64,000 bases of DNA. Origin: JBBRHQ01 sp963840235 (GTDB lineage: Bacteria; Actinomycetota; Thermoleophilia; Solirubrobacterales; 70-9). A program made the translations under genes and the position numbers. The stretch is from NCBI GenBank assembly GCA_963840235.1, contig CAWIYC010000002.1, positions 186,001-250,000 on the forward strand, in the 5' to 3' direction. This document shows, piece after piece, positions 50,044 through 57,389 of this stretch. Every line of letters begins with the position of its first letter. Position 1 is the stretch's first letter. A model generated the notes under the pieces. The model had not been told where the DNA came from and ran no database searches. It saw only the letters and a program-made list of their open reading frames with translations.

Positions 50044-50469
50044 ATGGCAGAGGCAACCGAAAGCCCGACCGCCCGCAAGATTCGCGTCGTCGTCGCCAAG
50101 CCCGGCCTCGACGGCCACGACCGCGGCGCCAAGATCATCGCCCGCGCCCTGCGCGACGCCGGCATGGAGGTGATCTACACCGGTCTTCACCAGACGCCGG
50201 AGCAGATCGCCGAGACGGTGATCCAGGAGGACGCCGACGCGGTCGGCCTCTCGATCCTCTCCGGCGCCCACATGACGCTCGTTCCCCGGGTCGTCTCGCT
50301 GCTCTCCGAGCAGGGCGTTGACGACGTCCTCATCACCGTCGGCGGCACGATCCCCGCAGAGGACATCCCCGAGCTGAAGGAGCTCGGAGTGGCCGAGGTC
50401 TTCACCCCCGGAGCCGGCACCGACGAGATCGTCGATTTCATCCGAGCCGGCGCAACCGCCCGCCACTGA
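50044..50469 (+). CDS. icmB: Acyl-CoA mutase small (cobalamin-binding) subunit
   Basis: This 141-residue B12-binding domain has the base-off signature D-G-H-D-R-G with cobalt-ligating His25, then S-I-L-S-G-A-H and V-G-G-T-I-P, the nucleotide-loop pocket. It corresponds to the detached C-terminal domain of methylmalonyl-CoA mutase and to IcmB of streptomycetes. With the large subunit at 45496 and MeaB at 35617 it would form a complete mutase system. The large-subunit gene is 2.9 kb upstream, separated by the exported phosphoesterase. Confidence 0.93.
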   Translation: MAEATESPTARKIRVVVAKPGLDGHDRGAKIIARALRDAGMEVIYTGLHQTPEQIAETVIQEDADAVGLSILSGAHMTLVPRVVSLLSEQGVDDVLITVGGTIPAEDIPELKELGVAEVFTPGAGTDEIVDFIRAGATARH

Positions 50470-50487
50470 CCCTTCCCGCCCGCCGAG

Positions 50488-50527
50488 CTTCACTTTCCGT
50501 GTCCATAGGGCAGGGAACGTTGAGTTC
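50488..50527 (-). repeat. Short interspersed repeat, copy 2, at a convergent gene end
   Basis: Read on the minus strand it starts GAACTCAACGTTCCCTGCCC, like copy 1 at 30470. It lies between the stops of the mutase small subunit and the convergent sulfatase. Its own ends are partly complementary (about 10 of 14 positions), so it may fold as a hairpin. Confidence 0.45.
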
Positions 50528-50537
50528 GGGGCTGGGG

Positions 50538-52034
50538 CTACTTCGACGGGGCCGGGATCGGGCCGGTCGGCTCGCGGCAGGAGGCGTCGGCGCAGCCCCG
50601 GAGCGTCGCCAGCCTCGCCGCCAGCGCCCGCCTGGTCCGCGCGTAGCGCGGGTCGCGGTGCTTCGATGCCAGCTCGCGGGGGTCACGAGCGAGGTCGTAG
50701 AGCTCCTGCTGACCGTCGCGGTAGCGGACGTACTTGTAGCGGTTGGTCCGTATCCCGGTGTAGGGGATGCCGAGCGATGGGTCGTCCTTTGAGTTGGCCT
50801 CGAGCAGGATCGGCCGGTTGCTCTGCTTCGACGGGTTCTCGGCGAAGGGGAGCAGCGAGCGGCCATCCACCGGCTTGGTCGGGATGGCGCCGCTGAGCCC
50901 GAGCAGGGTCGGCGCCAGGTCGACGTTGCCGACCAGCGCCGAGCTGCGGACGCCGGCCGGGATACCCGGGCCGCGCATGATCGTCGGCGTCCTCACGGTG
51001 GGCTCATACGGCAGGTACTTGCCCTTTGCCAGCCGGTGCTGGCCGAAGAAGAAGCCGTTGTCCGAGAGGTAGATGACGTAGGTGTTCTCGAGCATGCCGT
51101 CGGCCTCCAGCTCCGCCATCACCGCGCCCACCGCCCGGTCCACCGAGAGCAGCGTCTCCAGGCGCCGGCGGTAGTTGCCGTTGATCCTGCCGACCGTCGC
51201 CTTGGTGAAGCGCGGCAGCTTGCGGATGAAGCCGGGCTTGTCGGAGACGTCGGCCTCGTTGAAGGAGGCCGAGCGGGGCAGGTCGCGGTGGCGGAAGCGG
51301 CGCTGGTCGCGCTTCGCGGGGAAGGCCGGCAGGTGGGGCGCGGTGAAGGCGGCGAACATGAAGAACGGCTGCCCGGCCGGGCCCAGCGCCGCCCGTTGCT
51401 GGATCGCCGCGACCGCCTTGGCGCCGTAGACATCGGTCTTGTAGTCCGCGGGCGAGTTGCCGTAGTGGGTGAGGACGCCGTTCTCGTTCAGGGTGTAGTC
51501 GTAGTAGTGGTTCTCGGTCGAGTCCAGGCAGGCGTACCACTCGTCCCATCCGGGCGGGATCTCGGTCTTGTCGGAGGGGTCCGGATAGCGGTTGAGGAAC
51601 TTGCCGATCTGGATCGTGTGATAGCCGGCCGCCTGAAGCCAGGAGGCGAGCGTGTTCGGCTTGTCGAAGGTCGGGTAGCCGCCCAATGGAGTGCCGTTGC
51701 CGATGACGCCGTGGTTGTGGCTGTACTCGCCGGTGAGGAAAGTCGTGCGCGACGGGCAGCAGAGCGGGTAGGAGGTGATGAAGCGATCGAAGGTGACCCC
51801 CTGGCGCGCGATCCGGGCGTTGGTCTGCTTCATCACCGGCATCTCGCCGCTGGTCTGGTCATCGCTCATCAGCACGATGAAGTTGGGCTGGGGGGGCGCG
51901 CCCTGCGCCGGCCCGGCCGAGGCACCGGCGCCGAGGGCGGCGATGGCCGACAGCACAAGTGCTGCGAGGAAGATCCTCGAGAGGGCGCCGCAACTACCGG
52001 CGAAGGATCGTTCTTCTATCTGTAGAGAGCGCAT
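50538..52034 (-). CDS. Exported sulfatase (arylsulfatase family)
   Basis: The protein has about 498 residues from ATG 52034. A signal peptide (R-I-F-L-A-A-L-V-L-S-A-I-A-A-L-G-A-G-A-S-A) precedes the sulfatase fold: N-F-I-V-L-M-S-D-D-Q-T with the metal-binding Asp pair, then the formylglycine motif C-C-P-S-R-T-T-F-L-T-G. The first Cys of C-x-P-S-R would be converted by a formylglycine-generating enzyme not seen here. Y-L-S-D-N-G-F-F-F-G-Q-H gives the second metal site. A frame continuing to 53528 is antisense to the divergent gene and is rejected. Likely substrates are sulfated glycans; family relatives include N-acetylglucosamine-6-sulfatases. Confidence 0.92.
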   Translation of the reverse strand: MRSLQIEERSFAGSCGALSRIFLAALVLSAIAALGAGASAGPAQGAPPQPNFIVLMSDDQTSGEMPVMKQTNARIARQGVTFDRFITSYPLCCPSRTTFLTGEYSHNHGVIGNGTPLGGYPTFDKPNTLASWLQAAGYHTIQIGKFLNRYPDPSDKTEIPPGWDEWYACLDSTENHYYDYTLNENGVLTHYGNSPADYKTDVYGAKAVAAIQQRAALGPAGQPFFMFAAFTAPHLPAFPAKRDQRRFRHRDLPRSASFNEADVSDKPGFIRKLPRFTKATVGRINGNYRRRLETLLSVDRAVGAVMAELEADGMLENTYVIYLSDNGFFFGQHRLAKGKYLPYEPTVRTPTIMRGPGIPAGVRSSALVGNVDLAPTLLGLSGAIPTKPVDGRSLLPFAENPSKQSNRPILLEANSKDDPSLGIPYTGIRTNRYKYVRYRDGQQELYDLARDPRELASKHRDPRYARTRRALAARLATLRGCADASCREPTGPIPAPSK

Positions 52035-52064
52035 ACCAGTCTTCGATCTCGAGAGGGGTTCCCG

Positions 52065-53459
52065 ATGGGCTTGCATCAGAAGGAAACACCAAGGACGCTG
52101 GTAAGGATGCGGTGGGTTGCGGTCGCGACCGCGGCCGCGGCGCTGGCGCTCCCGTCGCTGGCCGCGGCGAAGTCGATCATCGTCAACACCACCGTCGATC
52201 AGTTCGACTCCGACGGCAGCCGCTGCTCGTTGCGGGAAGCGATCTGGGCGGCCAACAACGACTCCGCCACAAAGTCTCCGGGTTGCGACGCCGGCAGCGG
52301 CACCGACCAGGTTGTCGTCGGAGCCGGCACCTTCAACCTGACGCGTAGCGCGCCCTTCCCCACCCCGACGGCAGAGGACGGGAACGTCTACGGCGACCTC
52401 GACATCACAGCGCCGCTGACGATCCTGCACACCGGGATCCGTCCGGCGACGATCAGCGGCCGGGTCAACAGCGAGCGGGTTTTCGAGATCGTCTCGGGGA
52501 ACGTGACCATGGACGGGCTGACGATCACCGACGGCGAGGCTTTCACCGGGCCCGAGGACCATGGCGGCGGCATCCTCAACGCCGGCCAGCTGACGCTTCG
52601 GAGATCCACGATCGAGGGCAACGGCGCCACCTTCGGCGGAGCGCTCTCGACCGAGGGCCCGAGCACCGCCACGCTGACCAACGTCACCCTCTCCAGCAAC
52701 GGCGCCTCCGAGGACGGCGGAGGCATATCGGTCGAATCGGGGGGCACCGTCAGCCTCCTCAACGCCACCATCTCGGGCAACATCGCCGACTCCGATCACA
52801 GCGGTGGCGGCGACGGGGGCGGGATCTTCTCCGGCGGGACGCTGAACATGCGCGACACCGTGCTCGGCGGCAACCACGACAACGGCGGCGAGGCTCACGA
52901 CTGCACCAAGCTCGGCGGGGCGATCAACTCCCTCGGGCAGAACCTCGTCGGCAACACCAACGGCTGTGACTACGACGCCTCGGGTGGCGACATCGTCAAC
53001 CGCAGCGCCGGGGTCCTGCCGCTGATGGACAACGGTGGGCCGACCGAGACGATCGCGCTGAAGAAGTCGAGCCCAGCGATCGACCGCGGCGGAAGCTGCG
53101 CCTCGACCGATCAGCGCGGTGTCAAGCGCAGCCTCGGTGGGCGCTGCGACATTGGCGCCTGGGAGCTGGTCCGCTGCCAGGGCGTCGTCGTCAACCGGAT
53201 CGGCACCGGTGGCCCCGACCTGATGAGCGGCACCGGGATCGCCGACGGCTTCCTCGGCCTCGGCGGCTCCGACACGATCCGCGGGCTCGCCGGCAACGAT
53301 GGGCTCTGCGGCGGCAACGGTGGCGACCGGCTCGAAGGCGGCGCGGGCAACGACGGCCTCGACGGAGGCAGTGGCCGCGACACCTGCCTCGGGGGCTCGG
53401 GCAAGAACACAAAGAGGAGCTGCGAGCTGCCAAAGCGCAAGAAGCACCGCGCCGCGTAG
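52065..53459 (+). CDS. Exported CSLREA/beta-helix protein with C-terminal RTX-like repeats
   Basis: The protein has 464 residues with a signal peptide (V-A-V-A-T-A-A-A-A-L-A-L-P-S-L-A-A-A). The mature start contains the CSLREA motif (R-C-S-L-R-E-A-I-W-A-A-N). A right-handed parallel beta-helix follows with repeated N-V-T-L / G-G-G-I turns (about 130-290). The last 80 residues carry RTX-type calcium-binding nonapeptides (G-L-A-G-N-D-G-L-C-G-G-N-G-G-D-R-L-E-G-G), ending in a basic tail. ATG 52065 has a G-rich ribosome site; ATG 52107 is an alternative. It is divergent from the sulfatase with 30 nt between. Surface glycan binding or a polysaccharide lyase-like role is possible but unproven. Confidence 0.88.
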   Translation: MGLHQKETPRTLVRMRWVAVATAAAALALPSLAAAKSIIVNTTVDQFDSDGSRCSLREAIWAANNDSATKSPGCDAGSGTDQVVVGAGTFNLTRSAPFPTPTAEDGNVYGDLDITAPLTILHTGIRPATISGRVNSERVFEIVSGNVTMDGLTITDGEAFTGPEDHGGGILNAGQLTLRRSTIEGNGATFGGALSTEGPSTATLTNVTLSSNGASEDGGGISVESGGTVSLLNATISGNIADSDHSGGGDGGGIFSGGTLNMRDTVLGGNHDNGGEAHDCTKLGGAINSLGQNLVGNTNGCDYDASGGDIVNRSAGVLPLMDNGGPTETIALKKSSPAIDRGGSCASTDQRGVKRSLGGRCDIGAWELVRCQGVVVNRIGTGGPDLMSGTGIADGFLGLGGSDTIRGLAGNDGLCGGNGGDRLEGGAGNDGLDGGSGRDTCLGGSGKNTKRSCELPKRKKHRAA

Positions 53460-53478
53460 GGGTCCACATCCGCCCTGG

Positions 53479-53508
53479 CATCCGTCCCGTATCAATATGG
53501 GACGGATG
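53479..53508 (+). promoter_or_regulatory. 30-bp palindrome overlapping the start of the SDR gene
   Basis: CATCCGTCCC (53479-53488) and GGGACGGATG (53499-53508) are perfect inverted repeats around GTATCAATAT. Overall 13 of 15 position pairs are symmetric. It covers both possible ATGs of the following gene and starts 20 nt after the upstream stop, so it could be an operator or a terminator. Confidence 0.55.
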
Positions 53509-54501
53509 TTCGGACGGATTCTCGACAAGGCGATGGACTGGGCCGTCGTGCCCGGCTACACCAGCCTCGGCTACCGCGCCCGCGATCGACTCCTGCCACG
53601 CGGCAGGCTCGAGCTCGAAGGGCGCTCGGCGCTCCTCACCGGCGCCAGCTCGGGGATCGGGGAGGCGGCCTGCGCCGGCCTCGCCCGGGCGGGGGCGAGG
53701 GTCCACATGCTGGTCCGCGATCGAGAGCGCGGCGAGGCTGCGCGCGAGAGGATCGCCTCGGCCTCGGGCTCGGAGGCGCTCGAGCTCCACCTCTGCGACC
53801 TCTCCAGCCTCGCCTCGGTGCGGGAGTTCGCCACGGGCTTCGCCGCCTCCGAGTCACCGCTTCACGTCCTCGTCAACAATGCCGGCGTGCTGCCGGCGGA
53901 GCGGAGCCATACCGAGGAGGGCTTCGAGCTCGCGTTCGCGACCAACGTGCTCGGCCCGTTCCTGCTGACCGCACTGCTCCTGCCCGCCCTGCGCCGCTCG
54001 GCCCCCTCCCGGGTGATCAACGTCTCCTCGGGCGGCATGTACACGGAGCGCATCCACCTCGATGACCTGCAGCTCGAAAAGCGCGGATTCGACGGAGCCC
54101 GCTTCTACGCCCACACCAAGCGGGCCGAGGTGATCCTCAGCGAGGAGTGGGGAAGACGCCTGGGGCCCGACCGGATCACGGTTCACTCGACCCATCCGGG
54201 ATGGGTCGCGACCGCCGGGGTGCAGACTTCGCTACCACGATTCAACCGGGTGATGGGGCCGCTTCTGCGCGATCCGGCTGCTGGCGCCGACACGATCATC
54301 TGGCTCGCCGGGTCGCCCGAGGTTGCCCGCAGCACCGGGGAGTTCTGGCACGATCGCCGTCCGCGGCCGAAGCATCGCGTCCCCTGGACCCGCGAAAGCG
54401 CTGCGGAGCGCGTGCGGCTATTCGACGAGTGCGAGCGGCTCTGCGGCCTGCCGCCGGGTGACGCAACCGCCTCGAGGACCACCAAACCCGAAGGAGACTG
54501 A
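53497..54501 (+). CDS. Short-chain dehydrogenase/reductase
   Basis: The protein has about 334 residues. After a 40-residue N-terminal segment (M-F-G-R-I-L-D-K-A-M-D-W) the classical SDR fold begins: cofactor motif T-G-A-S-S-G-I-G near 48-55, N-N-A-G-V near 127 and catalytic Y-A-H-T-K, with the Ser of V-S-S-G-G upstream. The N-terminal segment and long C-terminus match retinol-dehydrogenase/DHRS12-like SDRs. The ATG at 53497 or 53506 may be used; both lie inside the palindrome. The next gene is 6 nt downstream, so this is a two-gene operon. Confidence 0.88.
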   Translation: MGRMFGRILDKAMDWAVVPGYTSLGYRARDRLLPRGRLELEGRSALLTGASSGIGEAACAGLARAGARVHMLVRDRERGEAARERIASASGSEALELHLCDLSSLASVREFATGFAASESPLHVLVNNAGVLPAERSHTEEGFELAFATNVLGPFLLTALLLPALRRSAPSRVINVSSGGMYTERIHLDDLQLEKRGFDGARFYAHTKRAEVILSEEWGRRLGPDRITVHSTHPGWVATAGVQTSLPRFNRVMGPLLRDPAAGADTIIWLAGSPEVARSTGEFWHDRRPRPKHRVPWTRESAAERVRLFDECERLCGLPPGDATASRTTKPEGD

Positions 54502-54507
54502 GAGCCA

Positions 54508-54942
54508 ATGGCGCGATACGTGGACACGATTTCAAGCCCGAGGAGCGCCGAGGAGGTGTTCGACTACATGGCGATGTTCTCGAACGTCACCGAGTGGGAT
54601 CCGACCGCAGCGGAGGCCCATCCGATTGACGCCGACGACCCCGGGCCCGGCGCCCGCTTCCATGTCCTCGTTCGCTGGATGGGCCGTGAGATCCCCCTCG
54701 ATTACGAGACGATCTCCTATCACCGGCCGAAGCGGATCGTCCTCAGAGCGGAGAACTCGACGACGATCTCGGAGGACACGGTCACGGTTCGGCCGACCGA
54801 CTCGGGCTGCGAGATGACCTATGACGCGCAGCTGACCCTGAAGGGCGCGATCAAGCTGATCGACCCGGTCTTCGGCCTCGCCTTCAAACGCCTCGGCGAC
54901 AACGCGGCCGCGGGCCTCCGTCGCGAGCTTGGCCGAGAGTAG
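54508..54942 (+). CDS. SRPBCC-family (polyketide cyclase/START-like) protein
   Basis: This 144-residue single-domain protein has the helix-grip pattern: Y-V-D-T-I-S-S-P-R-S-A-E-E-V-F-D-Y-M-A near the start, F-S-N-V-T-E-W-D-P, a beta-sheet core and a long C-terminal helix (A-F-K-R-L-G-D-N-A-A-A-G-L-R-R-E-L). Proteins of this kind bind hydrophobic ligands in a cavity. It lies 6 nt after the SDR gene, so the ligand may be the SDR substrate or product. No catalytic residues can be assigned. Confidence 0.85.
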   Translation: MARYVDTISSPRSAEEVFDYMAMFSNVTEWDPTAAEAHPIDADDPGPGARFHVLVRWMGREIPLDYETISYHRPKRIVLRAENSTTISEDTVTVRPTDSGCEMTYDAQLTLKGAIKLIDPVFGLAFKRLGDNAAAGLRRELGRE

Positions 54943-55106
54943 AGCCCAGCAGGGAGGAGCGGAAGAGCATGAGGCCAAGGCGAGGTATTGCGTTGATACC
55001 GTCGCCGCCCTGTCGGCCTCCGCGGCACTCAGCGCCGAGACTGCAATAGGTCATCAGATAGGTGACTTCGATCACTCTCGCCGCCGCGACCCCCGCATTC
55101 GCCGAC

Positions 55107-55149
55107 GTGGGACCTTTCAGATGCCTATGTGGCGCTTCAAAGGTCCCAC
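55107..55149. repeat. Long inverted repeat
   Basis: GTGGGACCTTT (55107-55117) pairs perfectly with AAAGGTCCCAC (55139-55149). The 21-nt loop can pair further (GCC with GGC). It has no T-run and lies 165 nt after the SRPBCC stop, so it is either a terminator-like structure or a small repeat element. Confidence 0.6.
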
Positions 55150-55272
55150 CTGCCGGGGTGCGGGTCCGATGAGCCGGGTGGCGGCCGCGAACGCGCTGTT
55201 GCGCTGCCGAAGGGGTCGCCCGGTCCTGGGCGGTGCTCCGGCAACCGATAGGGTGGCTGGCGCGTATACCGA

Positions 55273-55311
55273 TTGACTGGTCAGTCAGCCAGTCTCCGTA
55301 ATCGCTAATAT
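55273..55311 (+). promoter_or_regulatory. Promoter with nested palindromic operator for the ETF operon
   Basis: TTGACT (55273-55278) with CGTAAT 18 nt later (55297-55302), or TAATAT at 55306-55311, form a plausible promoter. TGACT-GG-TCAGTCA (55274-55287) and the wider GACTGG-N8-CCAGTC (55275-55294) are inverted repeats of the kind bound by TetR-family acyl-CoA regulators. The binding protein is not in the window. Confidence 0.5.
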
Positions 55312-55388
55312 CCCCGCCCGCACCGCACCCGCGGCGTGTCGTCCAAGACCCGCGGAGTGCCCCAGAATCCCCCTCAAGGAGGCCTTAC

Positions 55389-56180
55389 GTGAAGATCTGC
55401 GTCCTGGTCAAAGAGGTACCGGACGCTGCGGTTCAGAAACGCATCGACCCGAACACGATGCGGCTGGATCGGAGCGGCGAGAAGAACCTCAATCCCTTCG
55501 ACACCCACGCCATCGAGGCGGCGATGCAGATCAAGGAGGGTGGCGCGATTCCGGTGGAGGAGGTGGTCGCGGTGACGATGGGCCCCGATTCGGCGGTCCG
55601 CGCCCTGCACAAGGCCGTCGCCCTCGGAGCTGACCGCTCCCTGCACCTCTCCGACGCCGCCCTGGAGGGCTCCGACGTCTGCGCCACCGGCTACGCCCTG
55701 GCGAGGATCCTCGAGTCCGAGAGCCCCGACCTGGTCCTGCTCGGCCAGCAGTCCGATGACGGCGAGTGCTACACGATCGGCGCCGTCGTCGCCGACCACC
55801 TGAAGATGCCGTCGCTGACCCAGGTGATCAAGATCGACGTCGAGGACGGGAAGCTGCGCTGCGAACGCCAGGCCGAGTACGGCTACGACACAGTCTCGGT
55901 CGAGTTGCCGGCCGTGATCAGCGTCGGCGACGCGATCAACGAGCCCCGCTATCCGTCGCTGAAGGCGATCATGGGGGCGAAGAAGAAGCCGCTGGACACG
56001 AAGGCCACCGGCGACGTCGGCATCGAGGCCGACCGGGTGGGCGAGAGCGGCTCCAGGACTGCGGTCCTCGCTCTCAACCCGCCGCCGCAGAAGGAGGCGG
56101 GAGAGATCATCGAGGACGAAGACACCAACGAGACGGTCGAGAAGATCGTTGCCTGGCTTGACGAAAGGAAGCTGATCTGA
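55389..56180 (+). CDS. etfB: Electron transfer flavoprotein beta subunit
   Basis: EtfB (FixA) has 263 residues with M-K-I-C-V-L-V-K-E-V-P-D at the start, N-P-F-D-T-H-A-I-E-A-A near 35, T-M-G-P-D-S-A and the L-L-G-Q-Q-S-D-D-G-E-C segment. It also has the family signature region V-E-L-P-A-V-I-S-V with N-E-P-R-Y-P-S-L-K. With EtfA it carries electrons from acyl-CoA dehydrogenases to the membrane quinone reductase encoded two genes downstream. The GTG start is set by AAGGAGG 6 nt upstream. Confidence 0.95.
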   Translation: MKICVLVKEVPDAAVQKRIDPNTMRLDRSGEKNLNPFDTHAIEAAMQIKEGGAIPVEEVVAVTMGPDSAVRALHKAVALGADRSLHLSDAALEGSDVCATGYALARILESESPDLVLLGQQSDDGECYTIGAVVADHLKMPSLTQVIKIDVEDGKLRCERQAEYGYDTVSVELPAVISVGDAINEPRYPSLKAIMGAKKKPLDTKATGDVGIEADRVGESGSRTAVLALNPPPQKEAGEIIEDEDTNETVEKIVAWLDERKLI

Positions 56181-56214
56181 GTGGCTACTTCCGGAGCTCA
56201 GAACCTCACCGACT

Positions 56215-56292
56215 CGCTGCAAGCCTTCGCGGGTGCTGCGTCCTCGGTCGGCCGAATGGCGCAAGGCCATTCGGCCTCCCTGCGTCCTTGCC
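56215..56292 (-). repeat. Structured interspersed repeat, copy B, between etfB and etfA
   Basis: Reverse-oriented copy of 44503-44598. The boxes are at 56292-56272, 56253-56235 and 56230-56215. The central hairpin is GCCGAATGGC (56251-56260) with GCCATTCGGC (56266-56275). A plus-strand frame from GTG 56181 to 56345 (54 codons) runs through it, starting right after the etfB stop and ending in TGATG on the etfA start. It may keep translation coupled or be chance. Confidence 0.75.
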
Positions 56293-56344
56293 CCGCTCGG
56301 CTTTCGCGGCCGGATGAGGCCCCGACCCCCGAAAGGAGCCACTG

Positions 56345-57325
56345 ATGCCCGGCATCCTGGTCTACGCCCTGCACGACGATGAGGGCAACTTCAACAAGAA
56401 TTCACTCGGCGCGATCTCGGCGGCGTCAAAGCTCGCCGGCGAGCTCGGGGCCGAGGCCGGCGCGGTGGTGGTCGGCGACGTCGCCGACGACGCCTGCGCC
56501 TCGCTCGGGACCTACGGCGCGACCAAGGTCTTCCGGGCCAAGGAGGTGCCCGAGGGCCTCGCCCAGCCGATCATCGACGTGATGGCGAAGGTGATCGCCG
56601 ACGAGGGCTACGGCTACGCCCTCTTCGGCGGCGGCCTGCTCGGATTCGAGATCGGCGCCGGCCTGACCGCGCGCCTCGGCGCCGGGGTGACGATGGAGGT
56701 GACCGAGGTCAAGGTCGCCGACGGCAAGCTGGTCGCCGAGCGCCCGATCCTCCAGGACTCCCAGGTCGCCGACGTCGGCTACGTCAGCGAGCCGGGGATC
56801 ATCATCGGCCGCCTCAACTCCTTCGACGTCGAGGAGTCCGGCTCGGGCGCGGCCGAGGTGGTGGACGTCTCGGTCGAGCTCTCGCCGTGGTCGACCAAGG
56901 CCTCGATGGTCCAGCGCGGCGAGCAGCGCGGCGCTGACGTCAACATCGAGGACGCCGACGTCCTCGTCGGCGGCGGCCGCGGCCTCGGCGAGGCTGACGG
57001 CTTCAAGCTCTGCGAGGAGCTGGCCGAGTCGATGGGCGGCGCCGTCGCCGCAACCCGCGCCGTGGTCGACGCAGGTTGGTACCCCTATGCGGCCCAGATC
57101 GGGCAGACGGGGAAGACGGTTGCGCCGAAGCTCTACCTCGCCGCCGGCATCTCCGGGGCGATCCAGCACAAGGTGGGGATGCAGGGCTCGGAGAACATCC
57201 TCGCCATCAACAAGGATCCCAACGCGCCCATCTTCGAGTTCTCCGATCTCGGCGTGGTCGGCGATCTGCACAAGATCGTCCCCAAGCTGACCGAGGCGAT
57301 CAAGGCGAAGAAGGGGGGCTCCTGA
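56345..57325 (+). CDS. etfA: Electron transfer flavoprotein alpha subunit
   Basis: EtfA (FixB) has 326 residues. The N-terminal domain is followed by the FAD domain with G-R-G-L-G-E-A-D-G-F near 220, A-T-R-A-V-V-D-A-G-W, Q-I-G-Q-T-G-K-T-V-A-P-K-L-Y and the end motif G-I-S-G-A-I-Q-H-K-V-G-M-Q-G-S. I-N-K-D-P-N-A-P-I-F lies near 300. All the segments binding FAD are intact. AAAGGAGC precedes the ATG. It is separated from etfB by the repeat element, which is unusual because the pair is normally tightly coupled. Confidence 0.96.
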   Translation: MPGILVYALHDDEGNFNKNSLGAISAASKLAGELGAEAGAVVVGDVADDACASLGTYGATKVFRAKEVPEGLAQPIIDVMAKVIADEGYGYALFGGGLLGFEIGAGLTARLGAGVTMEVTEVKVADGKLVAERPILQDSQVADVGYVSEPGIIIGRLNSFDVEESGSGAAEVVDVSVELSPWSTKASMVQRGEQRGADVNIEDADVLVGGGRGLGEADGFKLCEELAESMGGAVAATRAVVDAGWYPYAAQIGQTGKTVAPKLYLAAGISGAIQHKVGMQGSENILAINKDPNAPIFEFSDLGVVGDLHKIVPKLTEAIKAKKGGS

Positions 57326-57389
57326 GTGCGGAGCGAGCGAGCGTCGATATCTGATCCCTCGTGAGTGAGCGAAGCACGAAGCCAATGCC

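Larger units (their letters stand above)
54943..55388. other. Intergenic region with hairpin and ETF promoter
   Basis: A 446-nt gap with no convincing gene. It contains a long hairpin (55107-55149) and an operator/promoter region (55273-55311). An AAGGAGG ribosome site (55376-55382) lies 6 nt before the etfB GTG. The first 150 nt show nothing I can name. Confidence 0.6.

Noticed and set aside
52035..53528. Extension of the sulfatase frame to nearly 1000 residues
   Set aside because: The extra part is antisense to the beta-helix/RTX gene and would place the signal peptide in the middle of the protein.
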